A stretch of 64,000 bases of DNA from CAIQPS01 sp963721365. Lineage in GTDB: Bacteria > Actinomycetota > Thermoleophilia > RBG-16-64-13. A program made the translations under genes and the position numbers. The notes beneath the pieces are model-generated. The model saw only the letters and a program-made list of their open reading frames with translations, was not told the origin of the DNA and did no database searches. The DNA lies in the NCBI GenBank assembly GCA_963721365.1, contig CAVRJE010000011.1, forward strand, positions 1 to 64,000, written 5' to 3'. Shown here piece by piece: positions 46,623-56,159 of the stretch (position 1 is its first letter; each line of letters begins with the position of its first letter).

Positions 46623-46735
46623 GCTGGTTGCGGTTCTCCGATTAAGGCATAATCTGCCGGGCGACATGCCGTCCCGGGCTGCGGGCCGGCCCTTCTGGGC
46701 CGGGACTCGCGCCGGGCAAGATGAGGTGATCACAG

Positions 46736-47450
46736 TTGCTTCTCGATCGTAAGAAAATCAGAAGATGGGCGAAATGGATCGCCCTGTTCTTGGCGGTAGT
46801 CTTCGTGCTGAGCTTCCTGTTCCTGGGAGTGGGCTACGGCGGCGGCGCGGGCATGAACATATTCGACCTGTTCGGCAAGAAGAACTCCTCCGCCACCACG
46901 CTCAGCCCGGATCAGAGGATCGCGGCGCTCAACGCCCACGCTGGTGGCGAACCCGAAAGATGTGACGACCCTGCTCGCATTGGCCACCATCTACCAGGAG
47001 AACGGTCAGCTTGGCTCGGCGGCCACCTTCCTAGAGCAGGTCATCGCGGCCGACCCCAGCCAGAAGGCCGTGTACATCCGGCTGGCCAACATCTACATGG
47101 ACCAGATATGGGCAACTACGCCGCGGCGGTGACCGTCCTCAACAAGGCTATCTCGGTGGACCCAGAGAATCCCGACGTGTACCTGAAGCTTGGAATCGCG
47201 CAGAACACCTTGGCAACACCGGGGCCGCCTTGCTGGCCTGGCAGAGATACCTGGCCCTTGCCCCGAACGGCGACATGGCCTCGGTGATCAGGGAGCAGGT
47301 GGACAAGCTGAGCAAACTGGCGACTACCACGACGACGACGCTGGGTCGACCAGCACGCACCACTGGGTCGACCCGCGAGCGCGGGTCACGACGACCACTA
47401 CCGACGAAGCCGTAGTCTTTGCCGTCCCCGGCAGGAAGGTGAGCGTGTGA
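46736..47450 (+). CDS. Membrane-anchored TPR-repeat protein (frameshifted)
   Basis: TTG at 46736 with AGGTGAT upstream. The N-terminus KKIRRWAKWIALFLAVVFVL is a basic patch plus one membrane helix, followed by GVGYGGGAG and NIFDLFGKKN. TPR-type helices then appear in three frames joined by indels near 46940, 47105 and 47210: LATIYQENGQLGSAATFLEQVI, YAAAVTVLNKAISVDPENPD and LAWQRYLALAPNGDMASVI. The end is a Thr-rich run (ACG repeats near 47325-47345) where frame is unsure: one frame stops at 47415, another at 47450 overlapping the STAS start. TPR proteins scaffold complexes; the partner is unknown. Confidence 0.65.
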
Positions 47451-47794
47451 ATCTCTCCATCACGACCGAGGCGCGAGAAGATCCTTTCGTGATGCACGTG
47501 AGCGGCGATCTCGACGTGTATACCGCTCCGCAGCTCAAGGAAGCCCTCGACAACGTGGGCTTGGCCGGCAAGACGATCCTGCTGGATCTGTCCGCGGTGC
47601 ATTTCATCGATTCGACCGCTCTCGGGGTACTTGTCGCCACACTCCAGCAGAGCCGGGCCCACGAAGGCGAGCTCTGCCTGGTGATAGACGATCCTCACCT
47701 TCTCAAGATATTCCGCATCACCGGGTTCGACAGTCTCTTTTCGATATTCCCTCAGGTGGCTGACGCTCTAACGGAGCCTCCGTCTTGCGACTGA
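47447..47794 (+). CDS. STAS-domain anti-sigma factor antagonist
   Basis: 115 residues starting at GTG. The strand ILLDLSAVHFIDSTALGVLVATLQ contains the FIDSTALG motif with the serine phosphorylated in SpoIIAA/RsbV-type antagonists. VMHVSGDLDVYTAPQLKEAL is the N-terminal STAS strand-helix. Such proteins, when unphosphorylated, bind an anti-sigma kinase and release sigma factor. No kinase or sigma gene is adjacent. It overlaps the end of the TPR gene by 4 bases and the topA start by 10 bases. An ordinary short protein with no extra domain. Confidence 0.85.
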   Translation: MNLSITTEAREDPFVMHVSGDLDVYTAPQLKEALDNVGLAGKTILLDLSAVHFIDSTALGVLVATLQQSRAHEGELCLVIDDPHLLKIFRITGFDSLFSIFPQVADALTEPPSCD

Positions 47795-50049
47795 TAATCA
47801 CCGAGAAGAACGACGCCGCGAAGAAGATCGCCGGGATCCTGTCTGGCGAACGGGGTCCAGACGGAGTCGTACCTGAAAGTCCCGTACTATCTCTTCACCG
47901 ACGGCGAAGGGGAGGAGTCCGCGACGGTGGGGCTCAAGGGCCACGTCGTCCAGGTCGATTTCCCGCCCCGAGTTCTCGGAGTGGCGCAAGGTCGAGCCCC
48001 GAGCGCTCATCGACGCTCCGCTGGTCAAGACCGAGACCGCCAAATCGGTGGTGCGGACGGTCAAGAAGTTGGCGGCCGACGCTTCGAGCCTCATCATCGC
48101 GACGGACTACGACCGCGAAGGGGAGCTCATCGGTCTCGAGGCCCTCAATCTGGCGGCCGAAGAGAACGTCAAGCTGGTGCGGACGGTGCGGCGGGCTCGC
48201 TTTTCGGCGCTGACTCCCGGGAGAGATCCAGCGAGCCTTCTCCCATCTCGATCACCTCTCGGAGCCTCTTGCCCGGGCGGGCGAAGCCCGGCAGGACATC
48301 GACCTGATCTGGGGCGCCACGCTCACCCGGTTCGTCTCCCTGGCCACGGGCCGGCTTGGCAGCCAGTTCCTCAGCGTGGGCCGGGTGCAGACGCCCACCC
48401 TTGTCCTGGTGGTGGAGCGGGAGAAGGAGCGGCGCGCGTTCGTCTCCGAGCCGTTCTGGGTGGTCAAGGTCGATCTCGATTCCCAGGGGCAGCGCTTCAG
48501 CGCGTTGCACAAGGAGGAGCGGTTCACCGACGAGGCCCGGGCCACCTCGGTGTTCGAGAAGCTGGCCGGTCCCGGCAAGGTGACCGCCATCAAGCAGACG
48601 TCGCGCAAGGTCCAGCGGCCGGCGCCCTTCAACACCACGAGCTTCACCATGGCCGCGACCTCGCTCGGCTACAGCGCCGCGGCGGCGATGCGCATCGCCG
48701 AAGACCTCTATATGTCGGGGCATCATCAGCTACCCCCGCACCGACAACACGGTCTATCCCACCTCGCTCGACCTGCGCGAAGCCCTGCAGATCCTCGCTC
48801 AGGGCGAGTTCGCGCAGGGAAGCCGCGACGCTGCTGGCCCTCCCGGCTCTGCACCCCAGCCGGGGCGACAAGCGCACTACGGACCACCCGCCTATCTATC
48901 CCACCGGCAGTCCCCGCAAGGGCGAGCTGGGCGACCGCGAATGGCGGCTGTACGAGCTGGTCGCCCGGCGTTTCATGGCCACCCTGGCCGACGACGCCGT
49001 CATGGAATCGAACCGGGTGGACGTGAGCCTGAGCGGCGAGCCGTTCGTGGCCCGGGGCAACCGGGTGGTCTCGGCCGGTTGGTTCGAGTACTACCCTTAC
49101 AGCAGGCAGAAAGACCTCGAGTTGCCGTTGCTGCACGAGGGCGACCTGGTGCAGCTCGTCGACAAGCAGATCGACGCTCGCGAGACCCAGCCGCCGGCAA
49201 GGTACGGGCAGGGGCCGCTGATCGAGTTCATGGAGAAGCACAACCTGGGGACCAAGGCCACCCGCCACTCCATCATCCAGAATCTCTACGACCGGGGCTA
49301 CGTCCACGGGAACCCGGTGGAGCCGACCGAGATGGGCATCAAGCTGGCCGAGGCACTGCAGGAGTACGCGCCGCGCATCGCTTCTCCAGAGATGACCGCC
49401 GAACTGGAGAAGGACATGGACCTTATCTCCGAGCGGGACCTGACCAAGGAGCAGGTGGTCACCATCTCCCGGGACCTGCTTCGCGAGGCGTACGGCTCGC
49501 TCGAGCAGAACCGGCAGCAGGTGGCGTCGAAGATCTACGAAGGCATCACCGACGACCGGATACTGGGAGACTGCCCCAAGTGCGGCACCAACAGGATCAG
49601 GGTCATCCGCTCCAAGGCGACCAAGAAGCGGTTCGTGGGCTGCGAGGGATACCCCGATTGCGACCAGACCTACCCGTTGCCCCAGCGGGGCGACATCATC
49701 GGGACCGGGGAGATCTGCCCCCAGTGCGGGAGCCCGAAGATAAAGGTTCTCGGCGGCCGACGGCCGTGGGTGCTGTGCCTGGACCCGTATTGCCCGACGA
49801 AGGCCGAGTACCGGGAGAAGAAGGCGGCTCGGGCGAGCAAGGCCGAAGCCGGCGGAGAAAGCCGCCGACGGCCACCGCCGAGAAGGGACGACCGCTCAAG
49901 AAGGCCTCGGCCGCGAAGAAGACCACGGTCAAGAAGCCGGCCGCCAAGAAGGCCGGCCGCCACGAAGACTCCGCCGCGAAGACGACGGCGGCGAAGAAGG
50001 ACGACAAAGGTCGCCGTGCCGGCGACCGTGACGGCCGACGAGGAACCCC
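47785..50049 (+). CDS. topA: DNA topoisomerase I (type IA), frameshifted, with Lys-rich tail
   Basis: About 755 residues in the order Toprim (LIITEKNDAAKKIAGIL, LIIATDYDREGELIGLEAL), core (FVSLATGRLGSQFLSVGRVQTPTLVLVVEREK), catalytic tyrosine in SYPRTDNTVYP, GPLIEFMEKHNLGTKATRHS, and two C4 zinc ribbons (CPKCGTNRIRVI, CPQCGSPKIKVL). The tail after ARASKAEAG is Lys/Ala-rich (KKASAAKKTTVKKPAAKKA), as in many actinobacterial TopAs. Indels lie near 47845, 47965, 48225, 48725, 48815 and 49855. The end is not certain because no frame stops before tmk. It relaxes negative supercoils. The zinc-ribbon region and the YDREGEL and TKATRHS motifs resemble the archaeal-like branch. Confidence 0.85.
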
Positions 50050-50765
50050 GTGGATCGACGTCCGGCGACGGCCGGCGCTGCCGCCTCCGAGGACGCCTCG
50101 CTCGACGACTCGGCGCTCGCCGGCCTGGGCTGCGGCCTCAAGGGGCTCTTCATCACGTTCGAGGGGCTGGACGGCTGCGGCAAATCCACGCAAATGGAAC
50201 TCCTGGCCGGGGCTCTCGCCGGCCGGGGCTACGTGGTCGCCGTGACCCGGGAGCCGGGCGGTACTCCGCTGGGCGAGGCGATCAGGGACATGCTGCTGGA
50301 CCCACATCACCACGGGCATGTCCGCGCGGGCGGAGGCCCTTGCTCTATGCAGCCGCCCGCGCCCACCTGGTCGAACAGGTCATCCGGCCGGCTCTGGAGG
50401 ACGGGCAGATCGTTCTCTGCGACCGCTACATCGACTCGTCTCTGGCCTATCAGGGCTACGGCCGGGGGCTGGGCAGCGATTACATCATGCTGGTGAACGA
50501 CTGGGGCACCAACGGCCTCTATCCCGACCTGACCCTGTTCCTCGACCTCGACGATTCGGTCCGCTCGACCCGCCTGGCCGCGGTGCCCGACCGCCTCGAA
50601 GCAGAGGACGACGAATTCCACCGGCGGGTGGCGCAGGGATACCGGGAATTGCTGTTGCTTCACCGCCATCGTATCCGCAGCGTGGACGCGACGGGAAGCG
50701 AGGCCGAGGTCCAGGAGCGGGTCCGGGCTATCATCGAGCAGGAACTGGAGCTTTTCAGTCACTAG
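50050..50765 (+). CDS. tmk: Thymidylate kinase (one indel)
   Basis: About 238 residues. An N-terminal extension (about 30 residues, alanine-rich, from GTG at 50050) precedes the P-loop FEGLDGCGKSTQMELLAGAL. TREPGGTPLGEAIRDMLLDP is the TMP-binding DR/REPGGT region. After an indel near 50312 come the YAAARAHLVEQVIRPAL segment and the lid/catalytic CDRYIDSSLAYQGYGRGLG. It phosphorylates dTMP to dTDP. The extension may be a consequence of the unclear topA-tmk junction. The gene lies between topA and holB, a pairing seen in many bacteria. Confidence 0.85.
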
Positions 50766-50784
50766 TAGCTCGAAGGCGGAGCGC

Positions 50785-51921
50785 GTGCGGGGACTTTTCG
50801 CCGACATCATCGGCCAGGAGATGGCCGTTTCTCTTCTCACCCGGGCATTGGAGCAGGGAGCATCCCATGCGTACCTGTTCTCCGGTCCTCCTGGAGTGGG
50901 TAAGACCGAAGCCGCCTTGGCCTTTGCTGCCGGTCTGGCCTGTCCCGAAGGGGGCTGCGGCGTCTGCGCGACCTGCAGGCGGGTGCATGAAGGGCTCCAT
51001 CCGGATGTGGAGATCGTAACGTCCGATGGCAACCAGTTCCTGATCGAGCAGATCAGGGAGATCGTCTCGCACGCGGCCTACCGTCCGTACGAGGTCGACA
51101 CCCGGGCCAAGGTCTACATCTTCCTGGAAGCCGACAAGTTCAGCGCCGAGCACCCTCCCCCCGCCAACGCGTTTCTCAAGACGCTGGAGGAGCCTCCCGG
51201 GCACGTTCACTTCATCCTGGTGACCGACCGTCCCGAGCGCCTGCTGCCCACTATCGCCTCCCGTTGCCAACTCGTGGCCTTCTCGCCGGTGGCCGCGCCG
51301 GTGGTCGCGGCGGATCTCTCCGGCCGGTTCGGGCTGCGTCCGGAAGAGGCGTCGCTGCTTGCTCGAGTGGCGGGTGGGAATCTGAGCTACGCGCGGGAAC
51401 TCGCCCTTTCGGATAGCGCCCGCCGGCAGCGGGACGTGCTCCTCGACCTGGCTCGGGATCTTCCCGCTGCCGGGCTGCTCGATACCGAGATCGCGCTCGA
51501 CGAAGCGATGGTGAGCGTAGAGTCGCGAGAAGGGGAGGTGGTCCCCGAGATCAAGGCCGAGCTGAAGCGCGCGCTCGAGTGGGCCGGAGACGCGCGTACC
51601 CGCAAGTGGCTGGAGAAGCGGAGCGAGGACAAGATCAAGAGGCAGCAGCGTCGCCTGCGCACCCAGGGCCTGCAGACCCTCACTCGGGTGTTCGCCGGCT
51701 GGTACCGGGATCTGGCCCTGGTCTCGGTCGGAGCCGAGGACGCGGTGCTCAATCAGGACCGCCTGGGCGAGTTGCGCGCCGCCGCCGTACCCGGCAGCTT
51801 GGACGCCTATACCCGGGCGGTCGGGGCCGTGCAGAGGGCGGAGGGGCGGCTCCGGTATAATGTCGATGCCCGATGCGCGATCGGGGACATGTTTCGCTCT
51901 ATCAAGGAGGCCCTGACCTAA
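50785..51921 (+). CDS. holB: DNA polymerase III subunit delta-prime
   Basis: An intact 378-residue AAA+ protein from GTG at 50785. The P-loop SGPPGVGKTEAALAFAAGL, zinc-binding CPEGGCGVCATCRRV, VYIFLEADKFSAEHPPPANAFLKTLEEP (Walker B/box region, ends quoted) and TIASRCQLVAFSP (sensor 1, SRC motif) are all present. It is part of the clamp loader. The SRC motif is retained, so it can interact with other loader ATPase sites. The last 100 residues are the helical collar. It is followed directly by the PSP1 gene. Confidence 0.9.
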   Translation: MRGLFADIIGQEMAVSLLTRALEQGASHAYLFSGPPGVGKTEAALAFAAGLACPEGGCGVCATCRRVHEGLHPDVEIVTSDGNQFLIEQIREIVSHAAYRPYEVDTRAKVYIFLEADKFSAEHPPPANAFLKTLEEPPGHVHFILVTDRPERLLPTIASRCQLVAFSPVAAPVVAADLSGRFGLRPEEASLLARVAGGNLSYARELALSDSARRQRDVLLDLARDLPAAGLLDTEIALDEAMVSVESREGEVVPEIKAELKRALEWAGDARTRKWLEKRSEDKIKRQQRRLRTQGLQTLTRVFAGWYRDLALVSVGAEDAVLNQDRLGELRAAAVPGSLDAYTRAVGAVQRAEGRLRYNVDARCAIGDMFRSIKEALT

Positions 51922-53381
51922 GTGGCCGATGTCGTAGGGGTCATCTTCCCCAACGGAACCAAGACGTACTATTTCGATCCCGCCGGTCTCGACCTCGCTC
52001 GAGGCGACCGCGTGGTCGTGCAGACCGCCAACGGCCCGGAGATCGGCCAGGTGGTCGAGCCCAACCGCACCATAGAAGACTCGGAATTGCCGGCCCCCTT
52101 GAAGAAGGTCACCAGGCTGGCGACCGGGAAAGACCTGGAGGCGCAGGCCGCTTCCCAGAACCTGCGCAAGCAGGCTATGGCGACGTGCCGGGAGATGGTC
52201 GCAGCCCACGGGCTCGACATGAAGCTGGTGGGGGCCGACATCTCCTTCGGCGGAGAGAAGATCACATTCAGCTTCTACTCCGACGAGCGGGTGGATTTCC
52301 GCTCGCTGGTGGCCGATCTGGCCAAGGCTCTCAAGACCCGCATCGAGCTGCGGCAGGTGGGAGCCCGCGAGGAGGCCCGGATGGTCGGCGGACTGGGCCC
52401 GTGCGGCCGGGGCCTGTGCTGCACCCTGTTCCCGCCCGGTGATGAGCCGGTCTCGATCCGCATGGCCAAGGAACAGAACCTGCCCCTCAACCCGGCGAAG
52501 ATCTCGGGATTGTGCGGGCGGCTGATGTGCTGCCTCAAGTACGAGCAGGAGCAGTACGTGCGCTTCCGCAAGGAAGCGCCGGCTAAGGGCACTCCGGTGT
52601 CCACTCCGGGCGGCGAGGGCGTGGTCGTCGGATACAACGTTCTCAAGGATGCGATCACGGTCCGCCTCGAGGATGGGCATTCCACCGACATCAAGATCTG
52701 CTCGTGCCAGTGCCAGGCCGACGGTTGTCTGCTCGTTGTTCCGGAACTGGGAGAGCCGGCGGAGCCGATCCCGTTCCCCGAGATCCTGGGGGGGATCGAG
52801 AGGCTCGTCGTGGCCGAGGCCGCGGCTGATGAAGAACTCACCATCGTCGAGGCCCAGGTCGTCCTTGGAGAGAATGGCGAGCCGGTGGAGGTCATCGTCG
52901 CCGAGACTTCGCGGCGTTCGCGGTCCAGGCGGGGCCGGGGCCGGCGGGGCGGCAGAAACCGGGCAAGGAATGCCGCCGAAGAAGGCGGAGAATCAGGCCT
53001 GGACGCCGGGGGGGCCGGGGTACCGGTCGCGGGCGCCACGGGCGCCGCCGGCGAAAGCGGAGCCGCCGGCGGAAGCGCGCGGCGCCACGGCCAGCATCCC
53101 CCTAGGCATCCGGAGCGCCACCGCGGCGGCACCGGCGGCGGCGGCGCGGAGGGCGGTAGCGCGAGCGCCGAGGGCGCCGGCGGCCAAGCGGCGAACGGCA
53201 CCGGCTCGGGCAGCAGGCCCCGGCGCCGGCGAAAGTTGCGCCGCTACAACGTCGATGGGTCGGTGATGGAGAGCAGCGGCGGCCAGGCCGCGGACAGCCC
53301 CGCCGGTCAGCCCGGCGGCGGAGCCTCGAGTGGCTCGACCGGCCAGCCTGGCGGCGACCAGGCGGCGGCGCGGGCGAGTAG
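51922..53381 (+). CDS. PSP1-domain protein (RicT/YaaT-like) with low-complexity tail
   Basis: Starts at GTG with AAGGAGG 9 bases upstream. Residues 1-250 are the PSP1 region: FPNGTKTYYFDPAGLDLARGD, VVQTANGPEIGQVV, SFGGEKITFSFYSDERVDFR, and the cysteine cluster GPCGRGLCCTLFP and KISGLCGRLMCCLKYEQEQY that marks RicT/YaaT. Its relatives in Bacillus form the RicAFT complex with Fe-S clusters that affects mRNA maturation. The C-terminal 200 residues are Gly/Ala/Arg-rich low complexity (SRRSRSRRGRGRRGGRNRAR) and likely disordered. The frame runs on past the natural end; a TAG at 53379-53381 in another frame, just before the convergent ABC gene, is the likely stop. Confidence 0.85.
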
Positions 53382-53400
53382 GGCCTTCCGGGCGCTTCCG

Positions 53401-54130
53401 CTACTCCTGACCGCCGGGGCTCCCCAGGTAGTCGTTGCGGACGTCCTGCAGCACCAGTCCGTCGCTGACTTCGATGATCCGGTCCGTCTGTTGGGCGATG
53501 GAACGGTCGTGGGTCACGATGACGAACGTTGTTCCCAACTCGTTGTGTATCCGGCGGAAGAGGTCGTAGACCATCGCCGAGTTGGTGGTGTCGAGGTTGC
53601 CGGTCGGCTCGTCGGCCAGCAGGATGTCGGGGGAGTTCATCAGGGCTCGCCCGATGGCGACACGCTGTTTCTGCCCCCCGGAGAGCTGGTCGGCGCTCTT
53701 GTCGGCAAGCCCCCCGAGGCCGAGGAACTCGAGGATCTCCTCGGCGTGCTGGCCCGCCTTTGCGCTGCGCTTGCCTGCCGACCGCCGTCCGTCCGATCCA
53801 GGTGGGGAGGAGAAGGTTCTCCCTCACGGAGAACTCGGGCAGCAGGTGGTGGAATTGGAACACGAACCCGAGATGGGCGTTACGGAACGCGGCGCGCTCC
53901 TTCTTGCCCAGTTTGCCGACGTCGGTGCCGAGCAGGCTTACCGTCCCGGCCGTGGGGCGATCCAGCAGGCCGAGCATGTTGAGGAGAGTCGACTTCCCGC
54001 TGCCGGACTGCCCGATTATGGAGAGGAACTCCTTCTCCGCGACCCGGAACGATACCCCGCCAAGCGCCAGGGTCTTGACCGCGGTGCCGTACTCCTTTGT
54101 CACGCCGTCGAGGGCGATGATGTCAGGCAC
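53401..54130 (-). CDS. ABC transporter ATP-binding protein (LolD/MacB type), one indel
   Basis: About 243 residues: Walker A IGQSGSGKSTLLNMLGLLD, Q-loop VFQFHHLLPEFSVRENLLLP, signature LSGGQKQRVAIGRALMNSPD, Walker B ILLADEPTGNLDTTNSAMVY and the switch His in VIVTHDRSIA. The GTDVGKLGKKERAAFRNAHL stretch is typical of the LolD/MacB/SalX group. An indel near 53765 falls between Q-loop and signature. It overlaps the permease start region (8 bases) on the same strand. The pair probably exports or extracts lipoproteins, peptides or toxic compounds. Confidence 0.85.
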
Positions 54131-55272
54131 CCTGGATCACCTCGATCGGGTCGAGGCGCGCTGTCTTGCGGTAGGGGATGATGGCGGAGATGAGGGCGAT
54201 CGCTATCCCGATGCCCGCCGAGAAGAGTACGAATCCGGGCTGCGGTTGTATCGGGAACAGACCCGAATTGCTGCTGCTCGCTATGGCGCTGAACACCGCG
54301 ATCAAGCCCAGGCTGATGGCGACGCCGAGGCCGGTGCCGATGACCCCGAGCACCCCGGCCTGCCAGAGGAAGACGAGGCCCGTCCGCCTGTCGGCCATCC
54401 CGAGGGCTTTGAGGATCCCGATCTGTCTGGTCTTCTGCACGGCGGAGATGGCCAGTGTCGAGGCGATGCCGAGCATGACGGCGATTATCACGAACACCTG
54501 GATCATGTAGGACGAGGTGCTTTGGCTCTGCAGGGCGGTGAGCAGCTCGGCGTTCTGGGCCTGCCACTCGGTGACGGTCTGCTGGGGAAACTTGGCCGCC
54601 ACATCGGCGGCCACCTGCGGCGACGTGAACACGTCGGCTATCTGCGTCTCCACGGCGCTGACGTCGTCGGTCGGGCGGCCCGCGGCTGCGCTGGCCGCGT
54701 CCAGGCCGGCGAACACCGACTGCTGGTTGGCGGCCTGGGATCCCAGGTCGAACACGCCCTCCAACTGCGCGTCCACGGTCTTCCGATCGGCAAGAACGAG
54801 CTTGACAGCATCCCCAGGCTTGAGCCCGTATTGCTCCGCGAACTCCTTGCCCACGACGATGCGGTCGCCCTGCAGAGTGACCTCCCCCGCGATCATCTTG
54901 TCGGAAAGCTTGTAGATCGAGTCGATGTCCTGAAAGGTGCCGCCTTTGACCACCACGGGCGCGCTCGAGCCACCCACCGGGACCAGAGCGGAGATCACCT
55001 GTACGGGGGCGATCGCCGTGATGCGCGAGTCCGACGAGAGGTTCGTCCTATCGGCGGCGGTGAAGGTGAAGGACGCGTCGCCCGGCTGCCGGCTCCAGGG
55101 TCACGTGCGCGCTCGACCCCACGGTGCTGTCCAGCAGGGACTTCTGAAGGCTGGTGATGAGCGACCCCACGAAGATCTGCACCGCTATGCCCACGGCGAT
55201 GCCGAGGATGATGAGGATGGACTGCCCCCTGCTGCGCCAGATGAACCGCCGGGCGATCTTGAGCTCAAGCAT
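54123..55272 (-). CDS. ABC transporter permease, FtsX/MacB type (one indel)
   Basis: About 383 residues. The N-terminus LELKIARRFIWRSRGQSILI leads into the first membrane helix (IILGIAVGIAVQIFVGSLIT). A periplasmic MacB_PCD-like domain of about 210 residues follows (VVKGGTFQDIDSIYKLSDKM, VGKEFAEQYGLKPGDAVKLV). Three C-terminal helices form the FtsX domain (MIQVFVIIAVMLGIASTLAI, IGILKALGMADRRTGLVFLW, IALISAIIPYRKTARLDPIE). An indel near 55080 separates helix 1 from the periplasmic domain. ATG at 55272 overlaps the end of the B12-binding gene by 8 bases. Confidence 0.85.
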
Positions 55273-55927
55273 CGCGCCGACCCTGGGCGGCCAGTTCGTC
55301 CAGAAGGCCGTCGACCGAACCGACCGCGTACTCCTCCCACCCGGCCGCTCCATGGGCGAAGGCGGGGCCTCCTGCGATTATCCGCACTCCGGGAAGGCGC
55401 TCGCGCAAGCTGGCGATGACTTTGTGAAGAGCGCTCCGCTGAAAGTGCGTGGAGGCAGAGAGACAGATGGCGCTCACGTCCTCAGCCCGGACGCACTTCA
55501 CCATCTCGTCGACCGGCGTGCCGGCCCCGATGTAGATCGTCCGAAAACCGCGCAGATCGAAGCGGTCGGCCAGCATGCGCAGCCCGACGTCGTGCGTCTC
55601 CTCGGGCGGGCAGAAGAAGGCCACAGTGACCGGTACCGCGGTCGATCTGGGCCTTGCGCTCCAAGCACCTTCGGGTAGAGTGCCTCGATGGCGGCGCGTA
55701 CCGCGCCGACGATAAGGTGTTCCTCCCAGACTGCCGTCCGGCCTTCCTGCCATCCGCGTCCGACGGACGCGAGAAACGGCGAGAGGACGTCGGAGTAGAG
55801 ATCCTCGATCGCCAGTCCCGTCTTCGACGGCCCCAAGGATGGCGCGGACCGCCCCCTCGCGGTCGTGTGCCCGCAGGCAACGCTCGAGATTCTCGGTCAG
55901 TGTGGCTGCCGCTGCGCTATCGCTCAC
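55265..55927 (-). CDS. Cobalamin (B12)-binding domain protein (frameshifted)
   Basis: About 220 residues. The N-terminal helical B12-binding-2 part (LTENLERCLRAHDREGAVRA, then after an indel near 55820 LAIEDLYSDVLSPFLASVGR) is followed by the Rossmann-like B12 domain: FFCPPEETHDVGLRMLADRF, FRTIYIGAGTPVDEMV and VSAICLSASTHFQ. The ETHDVGL His is the expected cobalt ligand, with the usual Gly after it. Another indel near 55655 lies between domains. Stand-alone B12 proteins act as methyltransferase partners or light and ligand sensors; no methyltransferase is adjacent here. It precedes the ABC genes on the minus strand and may be in their operon. Confidence 0.8.
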   Translation of the reverse strand: MSDSAAAATLTENLERCLRAHDREGAVRAILGAVEDGTGDRGSLLRRPLAVSRVRRTRMAGRPDGSLGGTPYRRRGTRRHRGTLPEGAWSARPRSTAVPVTVAFFCPPEETHDVGLRMLADRFDLRGFRTIYIGAGTPVDEMVKCVRAEDVSAICLSASTHFQRSALHKVIASLRERLPGVRIIAGGPAFAHGAAGWEEYAVGSVDGLLDELAAQGRRDA

Positions 55928-56086
55928 GAGCCTGGAAACCTCCTCGGTCGCCGGACTTCACGAACGGGACGACTGATGAGTGACAGAGTACCCTGAGTCG
56001 CCGAACTTGTCAGCTTCGGCGCCAGCTTCTAAACTAAGGCGCTCGCGTGAGCGCCGGTGCCGACAGGCCGCCGGGGCCCCTTTCGC

Positions 56087-56159
56087 GCCGACGTAGCTCA
56101 GATGGCAGAGCGGCTCACTCGTAATGAGCAGGTCCGGGGTTCGATTCCCCGCGTCGGCT
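56087..56159 (+). tRNA. tRNA-Thr(CGT)
   Basis: 73 nucleotides folding as a cloverleaf. The acceptor stem GCCGACG (56087-56093) pairs with CGTCGGC (56152-56158), with discriminator T at 56159. The D arm contains GCTC...GAGC, and the T arm is CCGGGG-TTCGATT-CCCCG. The anticodon arm is GCTCA-CTCGTAA-TGAGC (56113-56129), so the anticodon is CGT, reading the threonine codon ACG. The CCA end is not encoded. The antisense strand gives a spurious ORF, common over tRNA genes. Confidence 0.95.

Noticed and set aside
50785..51921. Possible dnaX (gamma/tau) instead of holB
   Set aside because: Length (378), position after tmk and C-terminal region fit delta-prime; the long tau-type C-terminus is absent.
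53381..53982. Continuation of the PSP1 frame into the opposite ABC gene
   Set aside because: The sequence after about 53381 is antisense to the ABC ATPase, which has all its motifs; the PSP1 stop was probably lost by an indel.
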